The position numbers and the translations under genes are program-made. From Avena insularis (taxonomy: Eukaryota > Streptophyta > Magnoliopsida > Poales > Poaceae): DNA of 64,000 bases. Location: contig CM042696.1 of assembly GCA_023614405.1 (NCBI GenBank), positions 336,961,211 to 337,025,210 of the forward strand, in the 5' to 3' direction. Positions 11,431 to 23,641 of this stretch are shown here, in pieces; the stretch's first letter is position 1; every line of letters starts with the position of its first letter. The notes beneath the pieces are model-generated. The model worked only from the letters and a program-made list of their open reading frames with translations. It made no database searches and was not told where the DNA came from.

Positions 11431-11700
11431 CTAGGAACTAAAGAGATCTGGGAACTCTGTCCTAATGTAATCTTCTCGCTCCCAAGTGGCTTCTTCTTCG
11501 GTATGGTTGCTCCACTGAATCTTGAGAAACTTGATACTCCGGGTCCTGGTGGTTCTGTAGGCTTCCTCCAAGATACGGATGGGCACTTCACGATACGTCA
11601 GATCCGTGTTGATATCCACAGCTCGGTGATCGATGTTCTTGAAAACTTCGGTCTTCTCCGGTACTTCTAGGCATTTGCGAAGTAATGATATATGGAACAC
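11431..11700 (-). pseudogene. Chromodomain-like C-terminus of A1 pol
   Basis: 89 residues ending the pol polyprotein. The block DLTYREVPIRILE...IKFLKIQWSNHTEEEATWE has the three-strand chromodomain pattern (hydrophobic start, IKFLKIQW core strand, WE before the terminal helix) found at the end of chromovirus integrases, where it directs insertion into chromatin with particular histone marks. A stop separates it from the integrase C-terminal part at 11713-12168, although the two belong to one ancestral frame. Degenerate. Confidence 0.7.
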
Positions 11701-11712
11701 ATTGTGGATGGC

Positions 11713-12876
11713 TCACATCTCTTCAGGCAGTTCCAGTTGATACGATACTTCTCCTCGGTGATTCAGAATCTTGAAGGGTCCAATATATCTGGGGGCTAAC
11801 TTTCCTTTCAGACTAAAACGTTGTGTTCCCTTCAATGGTGAAACCTTGAGATACACAAAATCTCCGACATTGAAAGTCAGGTCTCTCCTTCTCTTGTCAG
11901 CATAACTCTTCTGTCTAGATTGGGCGATCTTGAGGTGCTCATGAACTTTGTGAACCTTCTCTTCGGCTTCACAGAGAATGTCGGGTCCAAAAATTTGACT
12001 CTCTCCTACTTGCGACCAATTCAAAGGGGTACGACACTTCCTTCCGTATAAGAACTCAAATGGTGCCATTTGCAAACTGCCTTGATAACTGTTGTTATAT
12101 GAGAATTCTGCGAAAGGCAGACAATCTTCCCATTTTGATCCGTACTCTAACACACAAGCTCTCAACATATCTTCTAAGATTTGGTTGACTCTTTCTGTCT
12201 ATCCATCGTTTTGCGGGTGATAAGCTATGCTTAAATTCAACTTGGTTCCTAGTCCTTCTTGGACTTTCTGCCAAAATCTCGAGGTAAATTGGGTTCCTCG
12301 ATCCAATACTATGGTCTTGGGGGTTCCATGCAGACTAACAATTCTAGCAATGTACAACTCTGCTAACTTCGAATTCTGGTAGGTTGTCTTGATAGGTATA
12401 AAATGAGCTACCTTGGACAGTCTATCAACGATGACCCAGATTGAGTCATTTCCCCTACTAGAAGTAGTCAAACCGGTGATAAAGTCCATTCCGACAGAAT
12501 CCCATTTCCATTTCGGAATCTGCAATGGTTGCAATAGTTCTGCGGGTCTCTGATGTTCCGCTTTGAGACTCTGACAGATATCACACTTGGTGATGTAGCT
12601 TCCGATTTCTCTCTTCATCTTGTGCCACCAAAATTTCTCCTTCAAATCCTGATACATCTTTGTTCCTCCGGGGTGGATAGAATAAAGAGTATCATGAGCT
12701 TCTTGCATGATGACTTGCTTCAGCTCCGAATCTGCTGGCACACAGATATGTCCTTTGTACCACAGAACTCCCTCTTTGTCTTTGGTGAATCCAGGTACCT
12801 TTCCTATACCAATACGACGCTTGATTCTGTCGATACTTTCATTTCCCTTCTGGGTTTCCTGGATTTGGCTAATCAA
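11713..12876 (-). pseudogene. A1 Ty3-type integrase
   Basis: Two adjoining minus-strand frames (12199-12876 and 11713-12168). In order: the HHCC zinc finger (HDTLYSIHPGG ... KCDICQ), then the catalytic core with the first Asp in VGMDFITGL and the second in VLDRGTQF. After an in-frame TAG at 12199-12201 comes the part holding the catalytic Glu, then the GPFKIL/VSYQLELP C-terminal block. The enzyme inserts the cDNA into chromosomes. Sister element A2 reads CAG (Gln) where A1 has TAG, so this is a C-to-T nonsense change. Non-functional as it stands. Confidence 0.9.
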
Positions 12877-12933
12877 AGTGGGTTGAAGTTTAATGCTAGC
12901 TAAGAATCCTTAGCTAACTAGCTCAGTTCTAAA

Positions 12934-13426
12934 CTACTCCAACTCCTCATACAAACTTGGTTGCTTCTCCTTGATCATAGTGTTTAGTCTACATGGCAAT
13001 CTGCTAAGAGCATCCGCTACCACATTGGCTTTGCCGGGGTGATAGTGAATGTCAAGGTCATAATCCTTGATTAACTCTATCCATCTCCTTTGCCTCATAT
13101 TCAGCTCCTTCTGAGTGAAAATATACTTCAAGCTTTTGTGATCTGAGTAAATCTCACAACGACTACCCATAAGGTAATGACGCCATGTCTTCAGTGCCAA
13201 AACTACGACTGCTAATTCAAGATCATGGGTAGGATAGCTTTGCTCATGCTGCTTCAGTTGTCGAGACAGATATGCGATGAGTTTTCCTTCTTGCATCAAT
13301 ACACATCCGAGACCAATCTTGGATGCATCACAATACACATCAAACGGTTTCTTGATATCTGGCATGATCAATATTGGGGCTGAAATCAATCTCTTCTTGA
13401 GCTCTTGAAAACTTGCTTCACATTTG
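12934..13426 (-). pseudogene. A1 RNase H and end of reverse transcriptase, split by copia insertion
   Basis: Minus-strand frame with the RT connection and Ty3 RNase [64 protein letters not shown], and the closing [15 protein letters not shown] motif. DAS, E and SD residues are present. The frame is broken at 13427, within the segment that in A2 continues toward KFEWSDKCE, by the end of copia element C1. The upstream RT, protease and gag of A1 are not present elsewhere in the window. Confidence 0.9.
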
Positions 13427-15077
13427 TGTTGGGTCCGCAACATAGAAAACAAAAAAATTCCTATGGTGTGAACTACACGCCAAGATCTATCTACTAGGTA
13501 CAAAGCAACGGGTGGACATACATCCAACGAGAACTTACCCTCGAAGACAACGAGTTTTGTTAACGAGTAGGAACTCGTGGTTGATGTAGTTGTACACTTG
13601 TCGATCTCAAGATCGTGAGGAAGTCCGAGCGCCGCAACTCAGCAGCGCATCTGTACTCGCACACACGTTCAAGCCACCGGACAACCTCCACCTCCTCGCT
13701 CCAGCGATCCAGTGAAGCAAAGAACTCCTTCTAGAAAATGCCACTGGAACATGTATCTCGCTAATCCGAGACCATGGGGGAATAATTCTAGAGGGGGAGA
13801 GAGATCCTTCACAAGGAAGTGTGAGGATGAAGGAGGGAATGGGTGGCCTTTTATAGGAGGAGGGGGGTGCCCCCTCTCTCCATGGCCGGCGCATGGGGGG
13901 GTGACCCCTCACCTCCCCCATTCATGTGGTGGTAACCCCTCCACATTAAAATGCCTCTTCACATTCCCTTTTAAAGTCTCCACCTTAAATGCATTAAATT
14001 TCTCCAAATTTAATGCTCTCTCATTTAATAAAACTCTTTTATTAAATTTATTCAGAATTTTGTTAATTACTTTAATTAACAAACATTCACATATAGCCCC
14101 TTGCAATATTTCAATATCACATGCGTAACCTCTTTCGCAATCTCACTAAAACAATTTCCGGTTTCTATTGAAACAATTCACATGCTTTGCAATTCTTTTC
14201 ATTCAAACATATGTGCTCCAAAATGGTGTCTGGTAACTCTTAAGTGTGCCACCCTATGGTTCACGAATAATGCAGACATGATCGAGACCCTTCTCCGATC
14301 AATAATCACCAGCGGGACTTGGAGATCTGTACTGACTCCTACACATTCAATGATGACTTCTGTGATTGTGAGAACCTTTAATGCTTGTAACTAAATCCCT
14401 TTGTCTCTCGATATATTACATGTCCGAGATTCGATCATCGGTATCTCCATACCTAGTTTGATCTTGTTACCGACATGCACTCTTTTCTCGTTCCCGTGAT
14501 ATAACATTCTAGTGATCACATCACTTGCTTGCAAGCTATCTTAATGTGATATCACCAAGAGGGCCTAGAGTATATCTATCCGTCATCGGGATTGACAAAT
14601 TCCACTCTTGATCCATGAGCCTCAACATAACACCTTTGTAGTACTGAACCCATCTTTATAGTCACCCTGTTACGGTGTGACATTTGATGTTATCAAGATA
14701 CTCTTCCGGTGTTAGCAATTAACATGATCTCATGGTCTAAGATAAAGATTACTCCATATGATGTTATAGCAATATAAACATAATGACTTGATCGTAATGC
14801 TATACTTCGGATGAATGTTCATCACATCATTCCACCAATGGTGTGACCTTGTTATTAACAACATCCAATGTTCATGATCAGGAAACCTTGATCATCTTGT
14901 TAATCAACAAGCTAGTCTATAAGAGAGGCATAACTAGGAACCCTTTTTGTTTATTAAACACACATGTATTGATGTTTCCTGATCAATACAATTCTAGCAT
15001 GTAAAATAAACATCTATCATATATAAGGAATATATAATAACAACTTTATTATTGCCTCTCAGGGCATATTTCCTTCT
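13427..15077 (-). repeat. C1 3' LTR
   Basis: 1.65 kb. In minus-strand terms it runs from AGAAGGAAATATGCCC (a TG start with T changed) to CGGACCCAACA. A minus-strand TATAAAA box lies at 13849-13855. The LTR fragment at 53895-55081 shares its start, there reading TGAAGGAAATATG, which supports the terminus. Confidence 0.9.
13849..13855 (-). promoter_or_regulatory. C1 LTR TATA box
   Basis: Minus-strand TATAAAAGGCC. The same sequence occurs in the right LTR at 20531-20537, which as the 5' LTR would drive the element's transcript toward lower coordinates. Confidence 0.6.
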
Positions 15078-15109
15078 CCTCCCACTTGCACTAGAGACAA
15101 TAATCTAGT

Positions 15110-18103
15110 TCACATAGTGATAAATCTAACACCCATGGAGTTCTGGTGTTGATCATGTTTTGCCCTAGGGAGAACTTTAGTCAACGGATCTGCTACATTT
15201 AGGTCCGTGTGTACTTTACAAATCTTTATATCTCCATCCTTGACATGCTCGCGGATGGAGTGAAACCGGCGCTTAATATGCTTGGAATTCTTGTGAGACC
15301 TCGGTTCCTTTGCGTTGGCTATGGATCCATTGTTGTCACAATAGATCACCATTGGGTCCAACGCACTGGGAACCACACCTAGTTCCGTAATGAACTCTTT
15401 CATCCAAACCGCCTCCTGCGCCGCTTCTAAAGCAGCAACATATTCCGCCTCCGTCGTTGATCTAGTCACCACAGGTTGTTTGGAACTCCTCCAACTAACT
15501 GCTGCTCCGTTCAAGAGAAATACGTATCCGGATTGAGACTTAGAGTCATCCGGATCGGCGTCAAAGCTAGCATCAACATAACACTTAGCGACTAGCTCTT
15601 CTTCACCTCCGTATATAAGAAACATATCCTTAGTTCTTCTCAAGTACTTGAGGATGTTCTTTACCGCTATCCAATGTTCCGCACCTGGATCAGATTGGTA
15701 CCTACTAGTCAAACTAATAGCATGTGCCACATCCGGTCTTGTACATAGCATGGCATACATAATAGAGCCTATGGCCGAGGCATAGGGGATCTTATCCATC
15801 ATCTCTCTTTCTTTCGCCGTAGCCGGACTTTGAGTCTTACTTAATGTCTTGCCTTGCAACATAGGTAAGAACCCCTTCTTACTTTCGTCCATATTAAACT
15901 TCTTTAATATCTTATCAAGGTATGTACTCTTTGATAGCCCAATTAGGCGCCTTGATCTATCTCTATAGATTTTAATGCCTAATATATATGACGCTTCACC
16001 AAGGTCTTTCATCGAAAATTTGCTGTTTAGATAACTTTTAACACTGTTTAAAAGATCTATATCATTTCCAATCAATAATATGTCATCCACATATAATATC
16101 AGAAATGCCACATTGCTCCCACTCACTTTCTTGTAAATACACGCCTCTCCATAAGTTTGGACAAATCCAAACTCTTTGATCACCTCATCAAAGCGGAGAT
16201 TCCAACTCCGGGATGCTTGCTTCAGTCCATAGATGGATCACTGAAGTTTGCATACCTTATTAGCATCCTTTGGATCGACAAAACCCTTAGGTTGTATCAT
16301 ATACAACTCTTCTTCAATATTACCATTGAGGAACACAGTTTTGACATCCATCTTCCATATTTCATAATCGAAATATGCAGCAATTGCTAACATAATCCTA
16401 ACCGACTTAAGCATCGCTATGGGAGAGAATGTCTCATCGTAGTCAACTCCTTGAATTTGTCGAAACCCCTTTGCGACAAGTCGAGCCTTATAGATGGTCA
16501 CATTACCATCAACATCAGTTTTTCTTTTGAAAATCCATTTATTCTCAACGGCCTTTCGATCGTGAGGTAAGTCCACCAAGTTCCAAACTTGGTTCTCATA
16601 CATGGATTCCATCTCAGATTTCATGGCTTCCAGCCATTTGTTGGAATCCGGGCTCATCATCGCTTCTTCATACGTCGCAGGGTCATCCATTTCATCAACT
16701 ATGAAATTCACAACAGGATTGCCGTATAGTTCAGGAGCTGCACATGTCGTGCTTGACCTGGGAGGTTCGGTAGTGTCCTCTTTCGGAGTTTCATTATCAT
16801 TATCATTAGCTCTCTCTTCATCAGGTGAAGTCAACTCTGAAACAACTTCCGGTGCTGCGCCACTCGCCATTCCATGAAGAGAAGGTTCAATAACCTCTTC
16901 GAGTTCTACCTTCTGACTACTCACACCTTTCGCGAGAAACTCCTTCTCAAGAAAGGATCCATTCTTGGCAACAAAAACCTTGCCCTCGGATCTGTGATAG
17001 AAGGTATACCCAATTGTTTCCTTAGGGTATCCTATGAAGACGCATTTTTCCGCTTTGGGTTCGAGTTTATCTGGTTGAAGTTTCTTCACATAAACATCGC
17101 ATCCCCAAACTTTAAGAAATGACAACTTAGGTTTGTTTCCAAACCATAATTCATATGGTGTCGTTTCAACGGATTTAGATGGTGCCCGATTTAAAGTGAA
17201 TGCAGCTATTTCCAGTGCATAACCCCAAAACGACAGTGGCAAGTCAGTCAGAGACATCATAGATCGAACCATATCCAATAAGGTACGATTACGACGTTCC
17301 GACACACCATTACGTTGTGGTGTTCTGGCAGGCGTGAGTTGTGAAACTATTCCACACTCTTTCATGTGTGTGCTAAACTTGTAACTTAGATACTCTCCTC
17401 CACGGTCAGACTGTAGAAATTTGATCTTTCTATTACGATGATTTTCCACTTCATTCTGAAATTCCTTGAACTTTTCAAAAGTTTCAGACTTGTTTTTCAT
17501 CAAATATATATACCCGTATCTACTCAAATCATCCGTGAAAGTAACCAAATAACGATATCCACCTCGTGCCGACACACTCATTGGTCCACACAGTATGATT
17601 TCCAATAGATCTGTCGCCCGTTCCATTGAACCGGAAAACGACGTTCTAGTCATCTTGCCCATAAGGCATGGCTCACATGTATCAAATGATTCAAAATCAA
17701 GTGATTCCAAAAGTCCATCAGAATGGAGTTTCTTCATGCGTTTAATGCCAATATGACCTAGACGGCAGTGCCACATATATGTAGACATATCATCATCAAG
17801 TTTAATCTTTTTAGCATTAACATTATGAATGTGTGTAATATTACTATCGAGATCTATCAGAAATAAACCATTCAACATAGGTGCATGACCATAAAATATA
17901 TCATTCTTATAAATCGAACAACCATTGTTTTCAGATTTAAAGGAATGACCACTTTGCATCAAACACGATCCAGATACAATGTTCATGCTCAGTGCAGGCA
18001 CTAAATAACAATTATTTAGGTTTATAAATAATCCCAATGGCAAATGGAGAGGTAGCGTCCCGACGGCGATCGCATCAACTTTTGATCCATTGCCGACCCG
18101 CAT
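15110..18103 (-). pseudogene. pol: C1 copia pol: integrase, reverse transcriptase, RNase H
   Basis: 998 codons in one frame, broken only by TGA at 16238-16240. Order: GAG-pre-integrase and zinc finger (WHCRLGHIG ... CEPCLMGK); integrase core Asp in TFTDDLSRYGY, Asp in QSDRGGEYLS, Glu in NGVSERRNRT; variable linker; RT beginning WNLVDLP and ARLVAKGF, with the catalytic YVDDILLIG; copia RNase H with KCYVDASFDAD, SGYVF and TTEAEYVA. It copies element RNA and inserts the cDNA. The TGA sits before SIYGLKQ, where homologues have Arg, so CGA to TGA is likely. The end at 15110 is close to the polypurine tract, as expected. Confidence 0.95.
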
Positions 18104-18213
18104 CCTGACCTCATCCCTTGCTAGTTGTCGCTTGTTTCGTATCCCCTAAACCGAGTTACATATATTAGCAACCGATCCCATATCAAATACCCAGGTGCTA
18201 CTGCGAGTACTAG
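18104..18213 (-). pseudogene. C1 copia protease region, degenerate
   Basis: Directly upstream of the pol frame, minus strand, and in line with it: TWVFDMGSVANICNS is recognisable as the copia retropepsin active site. That site normally reads D-T/S-G, but here the central residue is Met. A TAG follows about 15 residues later, probably from CAG. Both changes would inactivate polyprotein processing. Confidence 0.7.
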
Positions 18214-19057
18214 TCAAGTACACATCAATAACATGTATATCACATATACCTTTGTTTGCCTTGCCAGACTTCTTGTTCGCCAAATACTTGGGGAAGTTGC
18301 GCTTCCAATGGCCAGTCCCCTTGCAATAGTAACACTCGGTGTCAGACTTAGGGCCAGCTCGGGGTTTCTTTCGGTAGCGGCAGAATTGCCACCCTTCTTT
18401 CCCTTGTGCTTGCCTTTCTTGTCTTTCTTGAAACCGGTGGTCCTATTGATCATCAACACTTGATGTTCTTTCCTAATCTCCACTTCTGCAGTCTTAAGCA
18501 TTGACACAAGCTCAGGAAGAGACTTCTTCATGCCCTGCATATTATAGTTCATCATGAAGCTCTTGTAGCTAGGTGGTAGAGATTGAAGAACATGATGTAT
18601 GCCTAAGTCAATGGGAATCATTATTCCCAAGGACACAAGCTTATCGGCGTACCCAAACATTTTGAGTACGTGCTCACTAACGAAGCTGTTTTCCTCCATC
18701 ATGTAGCTAAAGAACTTTTCTGTAGCATTATAACTCTCTACGGCAGCATGGGTATCGAAAATCATTTTCAATTCTCCCATGGTATCAAAGGCATTGCCAT
18801 TTTCAAACGCTTTGAAGTTCTGGCTCTAGCCCATACTGATGCCAATGAACTAAGTTGTGGTCCTCTGACGAGTCACATAGACATTCTTTTCCTCGTCGGG
18901 GCATCAGGAGCTGGTGGGGGCCTAAGCGCTAGCACATATTGTTTTTTGCAGCGTGAGGAGAATCCTCAAATTCATAGCCAGATTGGTGAAGTTGCTACCA
19001 TTCGACAAGTTTCTCTTTCTCCATGAACACATTGAAATTAAAAGCAGGTGGTGCCAT
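18214..19057 (-). pseudogene. gag: C1 copia gag, frameshifted
   Basis: The minus-strand ATG at 19057 opens MAPPAFNFNVF, the usual Angela/BARE Gag start, but a small indel brings TAG after about 20 codons. The capsid part resumes at 18780 (FSYMMEENSFVSEHVLKMFGYADKL, IDLGIHHVLQSLPPSYKSF). The nucleocapsid zinc knuckle is in another frame: CYYCKGTGHWKRNFPKY, in which the last Cys of CCHC is Phe. At least two frameshifts and a lost zinc ligand. Gag normally packages element RNA in the particle. Confidence 0.85.
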
Positions 19058-20097
19058 CTACAACAGAATTTGTAAAGTTTATTTAGACTAAGTTTATGAT
19101 AGATTGAGTTCAAATAATCCAAATTACTAATGAACTCCCACTCAAAAACGACATCCCTCGTGTCCTTTTGGTGATTACATGAACCAAATCCACTACACCA
19201 AGTCCGATCATCACGTGAGTTGATGTAGCTTCAAAGGCGAGCATCTATATGGGCATCATGTCAACTATATGACTCATGCTTAACCTTTCGGTCCGTGTTC
19301 TGAGGCCATGTCTGTACATGCTAGGCTCGCCAAGTAAGAACCTTAGTATTCGCGTGTAAAAGCATCTTACACCCATTCCTATGAAAGCGTAGATTCGAGT
19401 ACACCCGATCATCACGTGATGTCTCGAAACACGATCCATAGAACGATGCATACTTAAGGAAGAACACATTTTTATCTTGATATCTAAATGAGGGATCATC
19501 TTATAATGCTACCAAAAGCGCCAAACTAGCAGTATAAGATGCTAACATCTAATGTGTAAAGTGAGATGATATGGTCCATGCATTTGATCTCTATCACTTG
19601 CATCGTGGTATGATCTCTATCATTCCTTTGTGTGTAAGGCCAAGGTCTATGGAACTTGAGTGTGTTGTAAGAGTATCTATTATACATCTACTTACAACAA
19701 TACCATATCAATACACTAGCCCAGCAACGATCTAAACTAGACGCCTCTAATTTATCAATTGCAAGTTTTACGTGGCTTAGGGCTTTCGAAGATAGAACCG
19801 TTCTCACCTACGAATATGAAACACAACGAGGATAACTAAGTTATTAGCAACTCATTGTAAATCAGATATTGACTATGGTAGGAGAGACAGACACCCGCCA
19901 GCCACTTATGCAAAACAAGTTGCATGTCAGTCGTGAAACCGGTCTCATGTACGATGACATGTAAGGTTGGTCCGGGCTGCTTCATCCCACTATGCCACCA
20001 GTATCCAAAATACATAGAAGATACAATAACATGATCATCATTGCCCACATATAAACATATGTGTACTACCCGTGCAAAGCACCTACGCATAGATCAG
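19058..20097 (-). other. C1 untranslated leader
   Basis: About 1 kb between PBS and gag without a supported reading frame. Long non-coding leaders with packaging signals are normal for Angela/BARE-type elements. The minus-strand frames 19245-19499 and 19836-20090 are short and unrelated to known proteins. Confidence 0.6.
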
Positions 20098-20110
20098 GCT
20101 CTGATACCAC
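20098..20110 (-). other. C1 primer-binding site (tRNA-iMet)
   Basis: Plus-strand CTCTGATACCACC is minus-strand GGTGGTATCAGAG, containing TGGTATCAGAG complementary to the 3' end of initiator methionine tRNA, directly next to the right LTR end (GGACCCAAC, 20111). Confidence 0.9.
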
Positions 20111-20959
20111 CGTTGGGTCCGCAGCATAGAAAACAAAAATTTTCCTACGGTGTGAACTACACGCCAAGATCTATCTACTAGGTACAAAGCAACGGGTGGA
20201 CATACATCCAACAAGAACTTACCCTCGAAGACAACGAGTTTTGTTAATGAGTAGGAACTCGTGGTTGATGTAGTCGTACACTTGCCGATCTCAAGATCGT
20301 GAGGAAGTCCGAGCGCCGCAACTCAGCAGCGCATCCGCTTTCGCACACGTTCAAGCCACCGACAACCTCCACCTCCTCACTCCAGTGATCCAGTGAGCAA
20401 GAACTCCTTCCAGACGAAATGCCACCGGGAACATGTATCTCGCTAATCCGAGACCATGGGGGAATAATTCTAGAGGGGGAGAGAGATCCTTCACAAGGAG
20501 GTGTGAGGATGAAGGAGGGAATGGGTGGCCTTTTATAGGAGGAGGGGGGGTGCCCCCTCTCTCCATGGCCGGCGCATGGGGGGTGACCCCTCACCTCCCC
20601 CATTCATGTGGTGGTAACCCCTCCAAATTAAAATGCCTCTTCACATTCCCTTTTAAAGTCTCCACTTGAAATGCATTAAATTTCTCCAAATTTAATGCTC
20701 TCTCATTTAATAAAACTCTTTTATTAAATTTATTCAGAATTTTGTTAATTACTTTAATTAACAAACATTCATATAGCCCCTCGCAATATTTCAATATCAC
20801 ATGCAGAACCTCTTTCTGCAATTTCACCCGAAACAATTTCCGGTTTCTATTGAAACAATTCGTGCGCTTTGCAATTATTTTGTCTGAAACATATGTGCTC
20901 CAAAATGGTGTCCGGTAACTCTTAAGTGTGCCACCCTACGGTTCGTGAATAATGCAGAC
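20111..20959 (-). repeat. C1 5' LTR, truncated by element B
   Basis: Matches the first ~850 bp of the left LTR (plus-strand order) with few substitutions and a one-base change at the outer end. It breaks at AATGCAGAC, where the left LTR continues ATGATCGAGACCC. Element B begins there with TGATGTCTACG. Expected 5 bp target CAGAC (20955-20959). Confidence 0.9.
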
Positions 20960-22360
20960 TGATGTCTACGCACTTCAATTCTTGTAGACAGTTGTTGGGC
21001 CTCCAAGTGCAGAGGTTTGTAGAACAGCAGCAAGTTTTCCCTTAAGTGGATCACCCAAGGTTTATCGAACTCAGGAAGGAAGTGGTCAAAGGTATCCCCT
21101 CCCAAGCAATCCTGCAATCAAGATACAAGAAGTCTCTTCTGTCCCCAACACACCCAATACACTTGTCAGGTGTATAGGTGCCCTAGTTCGGCGAAGAGAT
21201 AGTGAAATACAAGTGGTATGGATAATTATAAGTGGTAACGGTGATAGAGAATAGCTTGGTGGCGTGGAAAAGACTAAAGTAAAACTGAAATAAAGATGGA
21301 AGCAAGCAAACATGTAACAGATCTAGTTGCAAACGGTGTATCAATGCTTAGAAACAAGGCCTAGGGATCATACTTTCACTAGCGAACACTCTCATATAAA
21401 TATCTTCTATGATACTACTCTTAACTACTCTCCGGTTGAACACTCTAATCGATGGTAGGGCTATAATAGCACACCTCAAAGTAAGTCTTTCCCATCTAGA
21501 AAACCCCACACTGTCACCTTGAGCACTAGATGGTTCCAACAAACACCACAATTTCATAAAGACATCCAACTCCAAATATAACTCATAACAAGTATTTGTA
21601 ATCTCTAGCCTAAGTGCCACCATGGTGTGCACGCTGTCACTTTCACACACATGGGGAGAGCAGAGATCTATTAAAGCACTTGAGTAGCAAGGTAGATCTA
21701 TAGATTACAAGCTCATGATCTCAATAAGATCATGCATAGAGAGAGAGAGAGATGAACACATAGCTATGGTAGAACCCTTAGCCTCGAGAGAGAACTACTC
21801 CCTCCTCATCATGGGAATCAGCAATGGTGATGGAGATGGTGGTGGAGATCGATGGAGATGGCTCGAGGCACTTCCGTCGGCGAGTGCCGGAACAGAGACT
21901 TTCTGTCTCCCGAATCTCCCCTTCGGTGGCGGCAGCGCTGCGGAACTTTTCGTGGCTGGAGGCTTGATGATTTAGGGTTTATGCATCGGGAGGCTTCTTA
22001 TAGGCGAAGAGGCAAGGTCGGTGGAGTGCCAGGGGGCCCACACCACCTGGTGGCGTGGCCAGGGCTAGCCCACGCCACCATATGGTGTGGCCAGGCCCTG
22101 GCCCTGCTCTGTCTCTACTTATGGCTCCGTGAGTCTTCCGGTAAAATAGGAACTTTGGCTTTTGTCCCGTCCAATTCCGAGAATATTGATTTTTGACTTT
22201 CCTGGACCAAAAAACAGCAAAAAAAGCCCCTTGTGGCTCTTGTTAATAGGTTAGTCCAAGTAATCATATGAAAAGTACTCCAAAGTTGGAACAAAACACA
22301 AGAAAGTAGATAAAACCAAGCATGGAACATCAAAATTATAGATACATTTGCAATGTATCA
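20960..22360 (-). repeat. Element B LTR
   Basis: Plus-strand TGATGTCTACGCACTTC ... GCAATGTATCA; TG/CA ends. A minus-strand TATAAG-type box lies at 21997-22004 (CCTATAAGAAG). The polypurine segment GCTTGGGGATGT directly follows at 22361-22372 on the minus strand. A GA-rich microsatellite (21740-21752) lies in the U3/R part. Frames at 21715-22196 are compositional. Confidence 0.8.
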
Positions 22361-23641
22361 ACATCCCCAAGCTTAACTCCTGCTCGTCCTCGAGTAGGTA
22401 AGTGACAAAAAGAAAGAATAATTTTTGAGGTGACATGCACCATCAAAGACTTGATCAAAGTATTTGTAAAACATTCAAAGCTGGGATCATAGTACTTCAA
22501 TCATAACATGAAAGAAAAAGTTCTAGCAATAAGACAAAGAAACTATGTTGCAACATGAAAAGGCACAAACAAAAGATTCATGAATAACAATGCTTTGCAA
22601 GACGTTTGTTTGTTTCACATAAAGAAAACATAGCATAGTGGCATTCAGCTTGTCCCTCATAGAGTAGCAAACATAAATGCATAGGACACCTTCAAAGTTC
22701 ATAAGAGTGACTAGATACAAATAGTTTAAAACAAGCAATATCAAGTTATGCATCAATCAACTAGTCTTGGGACAATGCACATAGAACTAAGAATGGCCAC
22801 TATGCTCTCAAAGTAGGTGCATAAAGTTAGAAGGCGGAGACTCAATATAATGGTGGAAGAAAGGCCTTCATAGAAGGAAGTAGGGATTCAAGTCTCATAA
22901 AGAGCTTCCAAAAATTATGGTACTTATAGCTTTGAGCTCTCATTGCCCCTATCATAAGCATCTTTAAGGTGATTAAGGTTAAAGTGACACAACTAAGAGG
23001 ATATGCTTGACAAGTTATAAACCGAAATCTCATGCTACTCAAGTTTAGTCACCGGTAAGTTCTTGTCATCGTAAGTACATGTGTATCATAGAGAACCGCC
23101 AACGGGGGTACCCCTTGCCCGATGATACGGAAGAATCCCCATATCAAAATGACAAGGCAAGCAGACAACGAGCATCTCAGCAATCTTCTTATTTACCATG
23201 GGAATATGGTGCTTTTTTCTCTATTTCCTCTTTTCATAATCTCTTTTTTTGTTTTTCTATTTTTCTCTTTTTTCTCAATATTGGACTCTTTTTTTATAAG
23301 AAGAATGCTTCATAGACAGCTCATTATGGTTACGCTGCAGGTTTCCACCATGTCAGCATGGATTAGACCAATGACCAAAGCGTTTCTCTAACACATATAC
23401 ATAACTCCATGGACTTACAAGCTCCCCTTTCATTTCACACCGACGACATCCATAGACAAAAGAGCATGATATCAACTAGGTACAAGTGCCAAGTGCAATG
23501 TTGAAAGCGTTCCCCATGACAGCATGGTTCTGCTAATCCCCAACAAATAAGTGCAAGCATATACAACATAGACGACACAATGGTTCAAGTTTATTAAGGG
23601 TAAGAAAAGTAAAGTGTGCCATCAAGTTCGTGAGAGCTTTA
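22361..23641 (-). other. Element B internal, non-coding 3' region (left part)
   Basis: No supportable frame. T-rich run at 23215-23300 (plus strand) and many short repeats. Continuous with 25345-26280 once the solo LTR is removed, because the two flanks share the CTTTA duplicate. Confidence 0.6.

Larger units (their letters stand above)
13427..20959 (-). mobile_element. Copia element C1 (Angela/BARE-like), right LTR truncated
   Basis: Minus-strand Ty1/copia element: left (3') LTR 13427-15077, polypurine tract, pol, gag, leader, tRNA-iMet PBS and right (5') LTR from 20111. Element B interrupts the right LTR at 20960; the rest of that LTR is not found in the window. It sits inside A1's RT/RNase H region with probable target duplicate ATTTG on the left (13422-13426). 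The two LTRs differ at only a few positions in the first ~190 bp compared by eye, so insertion is younger than A1. LTR starts resemble Angela/BARE (GGAAATATGCCCT.AGAGGCAATAATAAA). Confidence 0.9.

Noticed and set aside
16602..17122. Plus-strand frames inside the copia pol
   Set aside because: Antisense shadows of the minus-strand integrase/RT frame, which has all catalytic motifs.
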